Shown here piece after piece: positions 24,910-33,380 of a stretch of DNA of 64,000 nucleotides. The stretch is from Egbenema bharatensis. GTDB taxonomy: Bacteria; Cyanobacteriota; Cyanobacteriia; Elainellales; Elainellaceae. The first letter of the stretch is position 1, and every line of letters begins with the position of its first letter. The notes beneath the pieces were generated by a model, which was given only the letters and a program-made list of their open reading frames with translations, did not search any database and was not told the DNA's origin. Both the position numbers and the translations under genes were made by a program. The stretch covers positions 6,820,001-6,884,000 of the forward strand of contig NZ_CP182236.1 in NCBI RefSeq assembly GCF_048077055.1. Reading direction: 5' to 3'.

Positions 24910-27900
24910 TGCAGACCATTGAACTGATTGGTCAAGTTGCGGCTGACTTCCTGAAACGCTCAATACAAACCGACGAGACCAACGAGGGAGTAGCCCGGTT
25001 TCTGCTAAATCGTCTTACCGCTCAGCAGGTTGCTGCCGTATCTCAAACCATTCTGAAGGATTCTGAACTTGCCCCGCTCATCAAAATTCAAGTTCCACGA
25101 GATCTCGTGGCAGGCTTCGGCTTACCTGACGAAATTTTGACTGATGAACGTACAGTTCACCTGCGTCACTCAGCTTGCGATCGCCCTGCACTACTGCTGG
25201 CTAACATCAGCGACGACCAAGCCCAATCTCTGAATGACATTACCTCTGTCGGCGCTCAAGAACTGAAGGGACAGATTGAGTGCTGGATTAACCTGGCTGC
25301 AAAAGACCTGCCGATTCCTGCTGAGCAGATTGAATACTGGCGTAAAGCCCTAAATGGACTCCAGAGAGTCGGCACACCCAGCCTAGAAAATTTCGCGGAA
25401 TACATTGTTCAAACGCGATCGCGCATCCTTGAAGAAAGCCTTCCAGTCATAGACGCACTTGGATGGGCACTTCCTGCTCTACGGCTTCCCCGTGATTCCG
25501 GCTACTTTCGTGCCATTCCTGAAACTCAGTTAGGACAAACGCAACGCTGGGAAAAGTTGTTTCAGCAAGCCTTTGCGAAACGTGCCTGTTTACTACTGAA
25601 GCAAACCCCTAGCCGCAAGCCAATTGATGAGCAGGATCTTCAAACTGCCTTTGACAAGGTGAAGGATGGTATTCCTGCGATCGCCCATCCTACTATTCAG
25701 TCCTTTATTGGCAGTTCTGCTGGCTGGACTCCTGAAGCTGAAGCTCTTTCTAAGTTTGAGTGGGAATCGGATAATATCAACACGCTGTTCTCTGGGCTAC
25801 AAGCTCAAAAGACAGACATTGCTTCTCTCACCCTAGATTTCTTTAATGATGAATATCCCGATACCCTAACGGAGTCAGAAACTCAGTACATCAATGCCTT
25901 GAAAAAGCGCAATAAGCGTGAGGCGTTAGACGAGGATCGGGAGTTTTATGACGCGCACCGTCAGGAACTTGAAGGTGATCGCAAACTCAAAGCAAAGTGG
26001 GATAAGTTCGTTTATGGGCAACCCATTGAATGCACAGATTTTTTGATTGGTTTACTACAAGCTTTTGAACGGCTTTTTGACCAGGCAGAGACGGTTGCTA
26101 GCGTTAAATCCCTTAAAATTGAAACCCAGAAAAAAGCCTCTAAAAGTAAATGGCTGGAACTTAATGCTGATGTAGGCCGGTATTTCTGCACTCGCTACCG
26201 AGGTATTGAACAACTGACCTCCCCTCACATTGAATGGGAGACTCATTGGCTATTTAAATACGATACGTTGCTAAAAGAGGCTCCGAAGAAGGCAAAGTAC
26301 CGGGAGAATACCTCTACTGCAAAAACTGCGACAGAAATTAAATTCTATGTTGAGATGCGGGATAACGGTCAGGCTCTAGTTGCTAAAACTCAACTGGTCT
26401 GGCGTTGTAATCCAAATTCAATTGGTATGGAATTGGGCAATGACCTTGCACGGATGTTCAAAGACTCACCTTTCCTACTTTCTCAGGTATCAAGGGAGTT
26501 AGTCAGCAAAAAGGGGCGGTTACAGGGAATTGCTCTATCGGACGTTGGCACCCTAATGGCTGCATATCGTCAAGACAGGGGTTCTTTAGTTAGTAAGTAC
26601 GATCGCAAGAGCGACCTGGACAAAACTCTTCCTGCAAAAATCAAACAAGCTGTCGCGGATGGTCGTCTTTCGCAGAGTGCGGCTGAAGCAATCACCGCCG
26701 CCTGGAAAACTTTTGCAGAACGATATAGGGCAGCGATCGCCAGCTTTACAAATGAAGGACAAGGTATTGCCAGTCCAGAACTGTTGCACCAGTGTGAAGC
26801 CTATGGCAACCTACTTAAGACTGTTTTAGAACACGTCAAAGGCGATCTCAATCGCATTGACTTCTATCAACCTATCTTGCGCTTAGGCTGCATTCGAGTG
26901 GAGCGCGGTAAACCTGCCACTATCATCGCCCCCTGGCATCCACTACGATTAGCCTCGATAACCGTCAAAGCCCGCCAATTAGCAGGACTCCTTCGATACA
27001 TCATCTCTACACCAGAGGTCAACTTTGGCGATTCCCGTCTATTTTTTGCTGATTTGCGGAACGAACTCGATCATCCTTACTATCCTGAGGTCTGTGTTGG
27101 CTACCAGGGACAGCAGCCCGAATTGTTGTCTGTCTCTGATACAGTCAACGACTATAGCCTGATGGAGCGCCCCACCCGGGACGAGAGCGATCGCACAACC
27201 AACGAAAATCCGGCTGAAGCAGCCGATCGCTTGCTAGGGATCATCCGCCGCTACGTGGAACTGTTGCCCCACGAGAAAACGAATTTGAGCGTCGTTCTGT
27301 ACCAAACCGACTCAATCAAGCTGCCTCAAGCGATCGTCAACAAGCTGAGTGAAGAACTACAAGACGATCGGGAAGAGGTTCGTTGTCAGGTTGTTCTGCG
27401 CCATCGGAATGGACAAAAACTCGCTCAACTCTACGAGCAGATGTTGGAAAGCTCGGATGCTGACCCCGATGCCTTCATTGCTAGTGAGGTTTCTCAAGAC
27501 TTTATGGCAAGACTGAGGATCTCAGTTATGTCTAACGACGTTCCTTCCACAACCCCTACAGAAGGCAAATTTGCTGACATTGTGTTTCTGCAAGATGCAA
27601 TCTCACGGCAGGCGAAAGTAGTTTGGCAACCTTCACCGTTTGACAGCAACACAGCCGAAATCTTAATTCATTCTCCTGCTCGTTGGGCACGGAAACGCCC
27701 ATCTGCTAAAGACGAGCTTAAATCCACCGTTTATCTCACCTGTCCCAAGCAAACAGTTGTTGGTCAAGCCTACCTCGATATGGTGTATAGCCTGATTCAA
27801 GGTGAAGATTGCTCTCCTGACCAACACTTTTTACCTGCCCGTCAGATCTCCTTCCAGGAAGAAACGACAAAGACAACTTTTGACGAAAGCCACCGTTTAG

Positions 27901-30206
27901 GGGAGTGGGTAGTCAATTACGATGATTTGCTGGAACGACGACAACTCGTTAACCAGGGCGTAAAGGTTATTCGCTATCAACAGAACCGCACCGATGAACG
28001 GAACTTCCTCGTCTCCTCGGATGCATCTCTGAATGTCCTTAAGGTGCTGGTTAGAAAACGCTTGGAAGCCTTGAACTTAGGCTTGGAAAGCAACAGAATC
28101 GACAAATTGGTAGAACGCCTAATTAACGAAGCTAACGCTGTTTCTGGTGACATCGTGTTACGAGCCGCAAAATGCGGCAGATTCGCCAGCGAGCTAATGG
28201 GCGTTGTTCTAAGTAAAGCTTTGATCACAGCAGAGATGGGAGCGCAAAACCCGATCGGCTGGTACTTCCTAGATGACTACGCTTCCTGGTTAGGGCAAAA
28301 AGAAGGTCAAATTGCTGACATTATGGCAATTTCACCCCAGTATGTTGATGGCGAACCCGTCCTGAAAGTCATTATTTCTGAGGCAAAATACGTTGATGTA
28401 GCGGGCTTGGCTGATGCTCGCAAGACTTCACAGAATCAACTCCGGCAAACAGTCGATCGCATTGCCGATGCCCTCTTTATTAGTCCAGGTCGTCTTGACC
28501 GTGACCTATGGCTATCTCGCCTCAGCGATCTTCTCCTCGACGGTATTGAATTTAGTTCCGACAACAAACTGAATATTGAGCAGTGGCGCGAACAAATCCG
28601 TTCAGGGACACTTCGGATTGATTTATCCGGCTACTCCCAAGTTTTTGTGTCAGGGACGAATGAGAGCAATGTAGAAGGGGAGAGATCGCCGATTCCTAAA
28701 GTTGAACGCTGCTTCCAAGAAGTGTTCGATCGAGAATCTGTTCGTAAACTGGTTCTGGCTTACGAATCAGGACAACCACTCTTCCCCGTAAGGGAACAGC
28801 TTGGCGACGACAAGCCCTGGACAGTAGCAGAAGCATTACAGCCTGCGGATCGAGTCACATGGGTTTTAGAAATTGGGAAAGTAGACGCAGCAACGCCTCC
28901 CCCAGCGACACCTGCAAAAGTTAATCTGCCTGAAAATCCTGACAGTCCACTTCAGCTAACCCTGTCTGACCAGGCATTAGAACCCGAAACTACCGTCTCC
29001 CCAAGTTTCCCACCTCCTGAAAACGTAGATAGTTGGGCGAGTCCAGCACTGGTTTCTTGGTGGCAACAGGGACAAGCGCAGACTAGCCACGGTGACGCAG
29101 CGGCAGAGAAATGGCTGGAGGAAGCGGCTGGAAAACTGCGGACGGCTCTATTGGGATATAACCTGCAAGCCAAAATTGAAGGAAAACGCTTGACTCCGAA
29201 CGCAGCGATCGTCCGCTTCAAAGGCTCAGACAATCTGAAGCTAGATGACATTGAGAAGAAGCGATCGCAACTCCTGACCACTCACTCTCTAAACGTTATT
29301 AGCGTTTATGGGCAGCCTGGTGAAATCGTCGTCACCGTTGCCCGCCCCCAGCGCCAAACGATTTCCCTACGCGAAGTTTGGGCAAAACGAAAAATCAATC
29401 GTTCGCCTTCGGGTGTGAACCTCAGTTTTGTCATTGGGGTTAAGGAACTTGATGGTGAATTGCTTTACCTTAATCTAGGCAGTAGTTTCGAGAATTTAGA
29501 ACAACACGCTCCACATACGCTGATTGCTGGAGCCACAGGCAGCGGTAAGTCGGTTCTGTTGCAAAACCTCCTTCTTGATATTTGTGCGACGAACTCTCCT
29601 AAACTGGCAAGCATCTATCTGATTGACCCTAAAATGGGCGTTGACTATGCCAACATTAGCGACCTACCTCATCTCAAAGAAGGAATCATTATTGATCAGG
29701 ACCGTGCGATCGAGGTTCTGGAACTTCTGGTTGAGGAAATGGACAACCGATACCGCAAGTTTCTTCCTCAGAAAGCGAAATCTTTGCAGGACTACAACAG
29801 TAAAGTGCCTGAGCAGGATAGGCTTCCGGTACTATGGCTAGTTCACGATGAGTTTGCTGAATGGATGCTAGTCGATGAATATAAAGCGGCTGTATCGGCA
29901 GCAGTACAACGATTGGGGGTAAAAGCAAGAGCCGCAGGGATTTATCTCATCTTTGCTGCCCAGCGTCCTGATGCGAATGTCCTTCCGGTGCAGCTTCGAG
30001 ACAACTTAGGAAATCGTTTAATCCTAAGAGTTGAGAGTGTTGGCACTTCGGAAATTTCTCTGGGTCAAAAAGGAGCAGAAAACCTTTTAGGTAAGGGACA
30101 TCTAGCCGCTCGCCTGACAAACCAATCTGATCTCATTTACGCTCAGGTGCCATTTCTAGCGGACGAAGAGATGGCTGCGATCGCCGAAATCGTTAAACAG
30201 CAATGA
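24909..30206 (+). CDS. FtsK/HerA-type translocase with PD-(D/E)XK-like nuclease motif
   Basis: A 1765-residue defence protein. The C-terminal quarter is an FtsK/SpoIIIE motor: TLIAGATGSGKSVLLQNLLLDI (Walker A 1541-1548), YLIDPKMGVDYA and LWLVHDEFAEW (Walker B), then IFAAQRP. Ahead of it, GQIADIMAISPQYVDGEPVLKVIISEAKYVD gives D1137, E1158 and K1160 with a later Gln-rich helix (SQNQLRQTVDRI), as in PD-(D/E)XK nucleases. The first 1000 residues are helical and unrecognised. I infer a restriction effector that couples DNA translocation to cutting, as DptH-like proteins do. The start at 24909 has GGAGG seven bases upstream; ATG 24906 is possible. dndA follows 38 bp later. Confidence 0.75.
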   Translation: MQTIELIGQVAADFLKRSIQTDETNEGVARFLLNRLTAQQVAAVSQTILKDSELAPLIKIQVPRDLVAGFGLPDEILTDERTVHLRHSACDRPALLLANISDDQAQSLNDITSVGAQELKGQIECWINLAAKDLPIPAEQIEYWRKALNGLQRVGTPSLENFAEYIVQTRSRILEESLPVIDALGWALPALRLPRDSGYFRAIPETQLGQTQRWEKLFQQAFAKRACLLLKQTPSRKPIDEQDLQTAFDKVKDGIPAIAHPTIQSFIGSSAGWTPEAEALSKFEWESDNINTLFSGLQAQKTDIASLTLDFFNDEYPDTLTESETQYINALKKRNKREALDEDREFYDAHRQELEGDRKLKAKWDKFVYGQPIECTDFLIGLLQAFERLFDQAETVASVKSLKIETQKKASKSKWLELNADVGRYFCTRYRGIEQLTSPHIEWETHWLFKYDTLLKEAPKKAKYRENTSTAKTATEIKFYVEMRDNGQALVAKTQLVWRCNPNSIGMELGNDLARMFKDSPFLLSQVSRELVSKKGRLQGIALSDVGTLMAAYRQDRGSLVSKYDRKSDLDKTLPAKIKQAVADGRLSQSAAEAITAAWKTFAERYRAAIASFTNEGQGIASPELLHQCEAYGNLLKTVLEHVKGDLNRIDFYQPILRLGCIRVERGKPATIIAPWHPLRLASITVKARQLAGLLRYIISTPEVNFGDSRLFFADLRNELDHPYYPEVCVGYQGQQPELLSVSDTVNDYSLMERPTRDESDRTTNENPAEAADRLLGIIRRYVELLPHEKTNLSVVLYQTDSIKLPQAIVNKLSEELQDDREEVRCQVVLRHRNGQKLAQLYEQMLESSDADPDAFIASEVSQDFMARLRISVMSNDVPSTTPTEGKFADIVFLQDAISRQAKVVWQPSPFDSNTAEILIHSPARWARKRPSAKDELKSTVYLTCPKQTVVGQAYLDMVYSLIQGEDCSPDQHFLPARQISFQEETTKTTFDESHRLGEWVVNYDDLLERRQLVNQGVKVIRYQQNRTDERNFLVSSDASLNVLKVLVRKRLEALNLGLESNRIDKLVERLINEANAVSGDIVLRAAKCGRFASELMGVVLSKALITAEMGAQNPIGWYFLDDYASWLGQKEGQIADIMAISPQYVDGEPVLKVIISEAKYVDVAGLADARKTSQNQLRQTVDRIADALFISPGRLDRDLWLSRLSDLLLDGIEFSSDNKLNIEQWREQIRSGTLRIDLSGYSQVFVSGTNESNVEGERSPIPKVERCFQEVFDRESVRKLVLAYESGQPLFPVREQLGDDKPWTVAEALQPADRVTWVLEIGKVDAATPPPATPAKVNLPENPDSPLQLTLSDQALEPETTVSPSFPPPENVDSWASPALVSWWQQGQAQTSHGDAAAEKWLEEAAGKLRTALLGYNLQAKIEGKRLTPNAAIVRFKGSDNLKLDDIEKKRSQLLTTHSLNVISVYGQPGEIVVTVARPQRQTISLREVWAKRKINRSPSGVNLSFVIGVKELDGELLYLNLGSSFENLEQHAPHTLIAGATGSGKSVLLQNLLLDICATNSPKLASIYLIDPKMGVDYANISDLPHLKEGIIIDQDRAIEVLELLVEEMDNRYRKFLPQKAKSLQDYNSKVPEQDRLPVLWLVHDEFAEWMLVDEYKAAVSAAVQRLGVKARAAGIYLIFAAQRPDANVLPVQLRDNLGNRLILRVESVGTSEISLGQKGAENLLGKGHLAARLTNQSDLIYAQVPFLADEEMAAIAEIVKQQ

Positions 30207-31213
30207 GAAACCCTACGAGGACTTCCTAACCTATAATTTGGGGCATGAACGAGCGAGCAAGTACCCTCCCCAAGCCCATCTATCTGGACTATCACGCGAC
30301 TACGCCCACAGATCCGCGAGTTGCCAGCTTAATGCTGCACTACATGACAGAAGAGTTCGGCAATGCTAGCAGCACCGATCATGAGTGGGGCGATCCCGCT
30401 GAAACTGCCATCAAGCAAGCCGCCAAACAAGTTGCAGACCTCATAGGAGCTTTACCAAGGGAAATCATTTGGACATCCGGTGCGACCGAGAGCATCAATC
30501 TAGCAATTCAGGGGAGCTTAGCTCCTAACCCAACGAAGCCTCATCGAATTGGCTTAATGCCGATCGAACACAAAGCTGTTCTCGATACCTGCCAAGCTCT
30601 TGAGAAGCGAGGTTGGGCTGAATTGGTTTATTTCCAAGTAGATTCCAAAGGTAAGCTTAACCTGGAACATTTGGAACAAGTCTGCGCTGAAGGGCTGTCC
30701 TTGCTCTGCGTTATGGCAGCTAACAACGAGATTGGCAACATCTACCCGATTCAGAAAATTGGGCAGATTGCTCAACACTACGGCATTCCTTTCCTATGTG
30801 ACGGCTCTCAAGCAGTCGGCAAGATTCCCGTTCAGTTTGAGGAGTGGGGCATCACCTACCTAGCAATCTCTGCCCACAAATTCTACGGACCAAAAGGGGT
30901 TGGGGCACTAGCTGTTCATAAAGGCTATCACTTGGAGCCGCTTATATTTGGTGGTGGTCATCAGCAAGGAATGCGATCGGGTACGCTCAACGTTCCTGGG
31001 ATTGTTGGGTTGGGAGAAGCTTGTCGGTTACGCTCATTGGAAATGGAGGAAGATGAGCAGGCGATCGCAGCTAAACGAGATAAGCTTCAAGCACTTTTAG
31101 TAGAAGCGATCCCTGGTCTCGTAGTGCACGGGGACATTTGTAATCGCTTAGCCGGTAATCTACATATATCTATTCCAGGCGTTCCTAACAGCGCAATCAT
31201 TGCTAGTGGTCTG

Positions 31214-31894
31214 TCAAGGTTGAAATGAAGGGTAAAGTCGTTTGAGTTTAACCCGTGCATCTTCCGTGGTAAATTGCCAATCGATGGTTCGCAGTTGAGC
31301 ATTCCTGCGCTGCTCCCACGCTAGTGTTTCTTGTTGCAATGACGGTTGATCTGGAATGCGGCGATCTAGACATTGGCGGGCTAAAACACTGAGTTCAGTT
31401 TCAGCCATATTGAGCCAACTGCCGTGAACCGGGGTGTAATGAAATTCCAACTTATCGAGGATCCGCTTGGCTTCTTGGGGTTCAAAGGTGGCATACAATG
31501 CCGAAGGGTCATGAGTGTTGAGTTGGTCTTGGACAACCGTGACCCACTCCGCATCCGGATAACGCTCGTCGACCAAGTATTTCATTTGCTGGGCATAATC
31601 GTGCTTGGTGCGCCGGTCTGTGACTTGGACATGTCTCCAACCCGCTAAGGGCTCAACGAACATGAACAGATTGTTGACCCCGTTTCGTTCATACTCGTAG
31701 TCATAGCGCGGCGGTTGACCCGGTTCAATCGGTAAAGGGACTTGGGTTTCCTTGACTAACTGTTTGCTGGTTTCGTCAAAACAAACTACGGGATAGCGTG
31801 AGTCGTAAGAGCGGGTGTAGACACTTAAGATATCTTCCATGTAGTAGACAAACGTCGCATTGGACTCGGGAGGAATCACCCAGCATTCTTTCAA
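31214..31894 (-). CDS. IS630 transposase, second frame (DDE domain)
   Basis: 226 residues from the first available start, with the DDE catalytic part of IS630/Tc1-type transposases: VVCFDETSKQLV (first D), VVQDQLNTHDPSALY (second D) and FHYTPVHGSWLNMAETELSVLARQCL (E). It lacks an N-terminal domain and is expected to be expressed as a fusion with the upstream frame through the A7 run at 31911-31917 (plus-strand T7). Confidence 0.85.
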   Translation of the reverse strand: MKECWVIPPESNATFVYYMEDILSVYTRSYDSRYPVVCFDETSKQLVKETQVPLPIEPGQPPRYDYEYERNGVNNLFMFVEPLAGWRHVQVTDRRTKHDYAQQMKYLVDERYPDAEWVTVVQDQLNTHDPSALYATFEPQEAKRILDKLEFHYTPVHGSWLNMAETELSVLARQCLDRRIPDQPSLQQETLAWEQRRNAQLRTIDWQFTTEDARVKLKRLYPSFQP

Positions 31895-32352
31895 CCAGGG
31901 CTTGAGGTCGTTTTTTTCAGCGTTTGTCGAACGGTTTCATGGCAGATGCTTTCGACCACCTCTAATTCCACCATTCGCTCAGCTAACAAGCGCAGACTCC
32001 AACGGGCTTGTCCTTCGGGAGGCTCACTACAGGTCATCGCAATCAGATGTGCTTCTTGGGATCCATCGAGGCGGCGCGGTTTGCGTTGTTGCTGCACTTG
32101 CCGACTCAAGGCACTCTCTAGACCTGTTTCAACAAAGCGTTGCCGCACCCGTTCAATCGTCGCTACACTGATGTCGAGTGCTTGGCTAATTGCTTGATCC
32201 GTCCATCCTCCATCTTCTTGGTTGGTGTCGGCTTTGAGCAAAATCCGTGCATGGTTCATTTTGTAAGCAGCAACTTTGCCAGTTGTAGTGAGTTGCTCCA
32301 ACTCTTTTCGTTCTTCAGCAGTTAGAGAAACGATGTATTTTTTTCGCGCCAT
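31891..32352 (-). CDS. IS630 transposase, first frame (HTH domain)
   Basis: 153 residues carrying the paired HTH of IS630 transposases (VSLTAEERKELEQLTTTGKVAAYKMNHARILLKAD, TDQAISQALDISVATIERVRQRFVETGL). It ends soon after the run of seven A residues, where a frameshift would enter the catalytic frame (CHETVRQTLKKT then KNDLKPWLKECW). Two-frame organisation with a slippery A run is common in this family. Confidence 0.85.
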   Translation of the reverse strand: MARKKYIVSLTAEERKELEQLTTTGKVAAYKMNHARILLKADTNQEDGGWTDQAISQALDISVATIERVRQRFVETGLESALSRQVQQQRKPRRLDGSQEAHLIAMTCSEPPEGQARWSLRLLAERMVELEVVESICHETVRQTLKKTTSSPG

Positions 32353-32737
32353 AATGGTTTGACTGATTGGAGATAGCTCAAATTATCAATCCATTTACCC
32401 TTCAAATCAAGGCTGACAATCTACTAGGGTTCGCCACCAGCTAGCTATATCTACTGGTTCTGCTTGCTCATCTGGAGTCGAGGCACCTTCCCATGTTCTT
32501 CAGGCTCTTGGACTACCGAACGATATCGTTAATGGAGCAATACGAATCGGGCTTGGTAAATTTACGATGTACCAGGATGTAGAGCAGGCGGCGGGGATTT
32601 TAATTGATGCCTGTACTAAAACTCAGCAAGCGACGGGTCTCTTCCCTTGACAGCTCCTACCTTCTCAAGGGTTCTAGGTATTGCTATGTTGAGAGACTGA
32701 CCATATTATTGCGGAGAAGCATGGAGGACTAATGTAG

Positions 32738-32968
32738 GAAAATTATTCAGCTCTATCCTGCTCTCTCTGCAACAAACACAAGGATCTTGCTTCGATTGAT
32801 CCCCAGATAGGGGAAATTACTCCTTTGTATCATCCTCAGCGCGATCGCTGGTCTGACCATTTTTGCCTCACGGGAGCCGAATTCACACCTTTGTCCCTAG
32901 TGGGTCGGGTGACGGTTCGGTTGCTGCAATTGAACCGGGGCGATCGCATTGAGGACGCCAACTATTAA
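32738..32968 (+). pseudogene. HNH endonuclease C-terminal remnant
   Basis: A start-less frame of 76 residues reads CSLCNKHKDLASIDPQIGEITPLYHPQRDRWSDHFCLTGAEFTPLSLVGRVTVRLLQLNRGDR. This is the C-terminal half of a common cyanobacterial HNH endonuclease (the CxxCN-H-K part and the RWxxHF tail). The N-terminal half is missing and a TAG precedes the frame. Degenerate cargo just inside the right end of the island. Confidence 0.75.
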
Positions 32969-33076
32969 TTAAAGCAGGCATACTAGAGTTACTGTCGTCC
33001 TGAGATTACAGCCCCTGCAAATTGGTTCTGCTTCTAACTGAACCAAACTTCCCTCAAAGAACTCAACATTATTGTT

Positions 33077-33110
33077 ATTGGGGTAAAGATTGGGGTAAAG
33101 ATTGGGGTAA
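33077..33110 (+). promoter_or_regulatory. Arm-type repeats, right end (3 copies)
   Basis: ATTGGGGTAA occurs at 33077, 33089 and 33101, an exact 12-bp tandem period, 70 bp inside the right attachment repeat. It matches the two copies near the left end in sequence, period and orientation. Confidence 0.6.
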
Positions 33111-33178
33111 AATTCTAAAGATAGATTTACGCTATATCTGTAAGCCCTGTCTAGAATGGCTTCTACAAAAATCAGAAA

Positions 33179-33225
33179 TTCCTTCACACGGAAGGGGTCA
33201 CTGGTTCAAATCCAGTATCGCCCAT
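33179..33225 (+). repeat. Right attachment-site repeat (attR core)
   Basis: A 47-bp exact copy of the tRNA-Val 3' portion at 2059-2105. The tRNA 5' half is absent here, so this is not a functional tRNA gene. Confidence 0.92.
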
Positions 33226-33380
33226 CTTAACTACATCTGTAGATCTCTCTTAAACCTATCCTCTGCTTTTTTATCATTTCGCCTGAAACAATCCCAACGA
33301 ACACAGAATTTGGGCTTCACCTGGTGTGTCTTGTGAGTTAATCACGCCGATTTCCACCTAGCAGAACTGGCAATACAGAT

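Larger units (their letters stand above)
31206..32424 (-). mobile_element. IS630-family insertion sequence
   Basis: The element is 1219 bp, flanked by TA at 31204-31205 and 32425-32426, the target duplication of IS630 elements. Ends are imperfect inverted repeats: GTGGTCTGTCAAGGTTGAAA at the left and GTAGATTGTCAGCCTTGATT at the right (inward), both running into TGAAGGGTAAA. It contains two overlapping transposase frames. Confidence 0.9.
30245..32650 (+). pseudogene. dndA: Cysteine desulfurase DndA, interrupted by an IS630-type element
   Basis: The first part (30245-31205) encodes a class V PLP enzyme: IYLDYHATTPTDPRV, TSGATESINLAIQG, NNEIGNIYPI, LCDGSQAVGKIPV and ISAHKFYGPKG (PLP lysine). 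The rest resumes after the insertion at 32427: RVRHQLAISTGSACSSGVEAPSHVLQALGLP to LFP and TGA at 32648-32650. The catalytic Cys codon (32465-32467) is downstream of the insertion, so the expressed 5' part lacks it. Removing the element and one TA joins GCT-AGG in frame to give a normal 394-residue protein. DndA supplies sulfur for DNA phosphorothioation; a general NifS/IscS-type role cannot be excluded, but position argues for DndA. Confidence 0.85.

Noticed and set aside
33179..33225. Second tRNA-Val gene
   Set aside because: Only the 3' part is present. The 5' acceptor strand and D arm are missing, so it is the att repeat.
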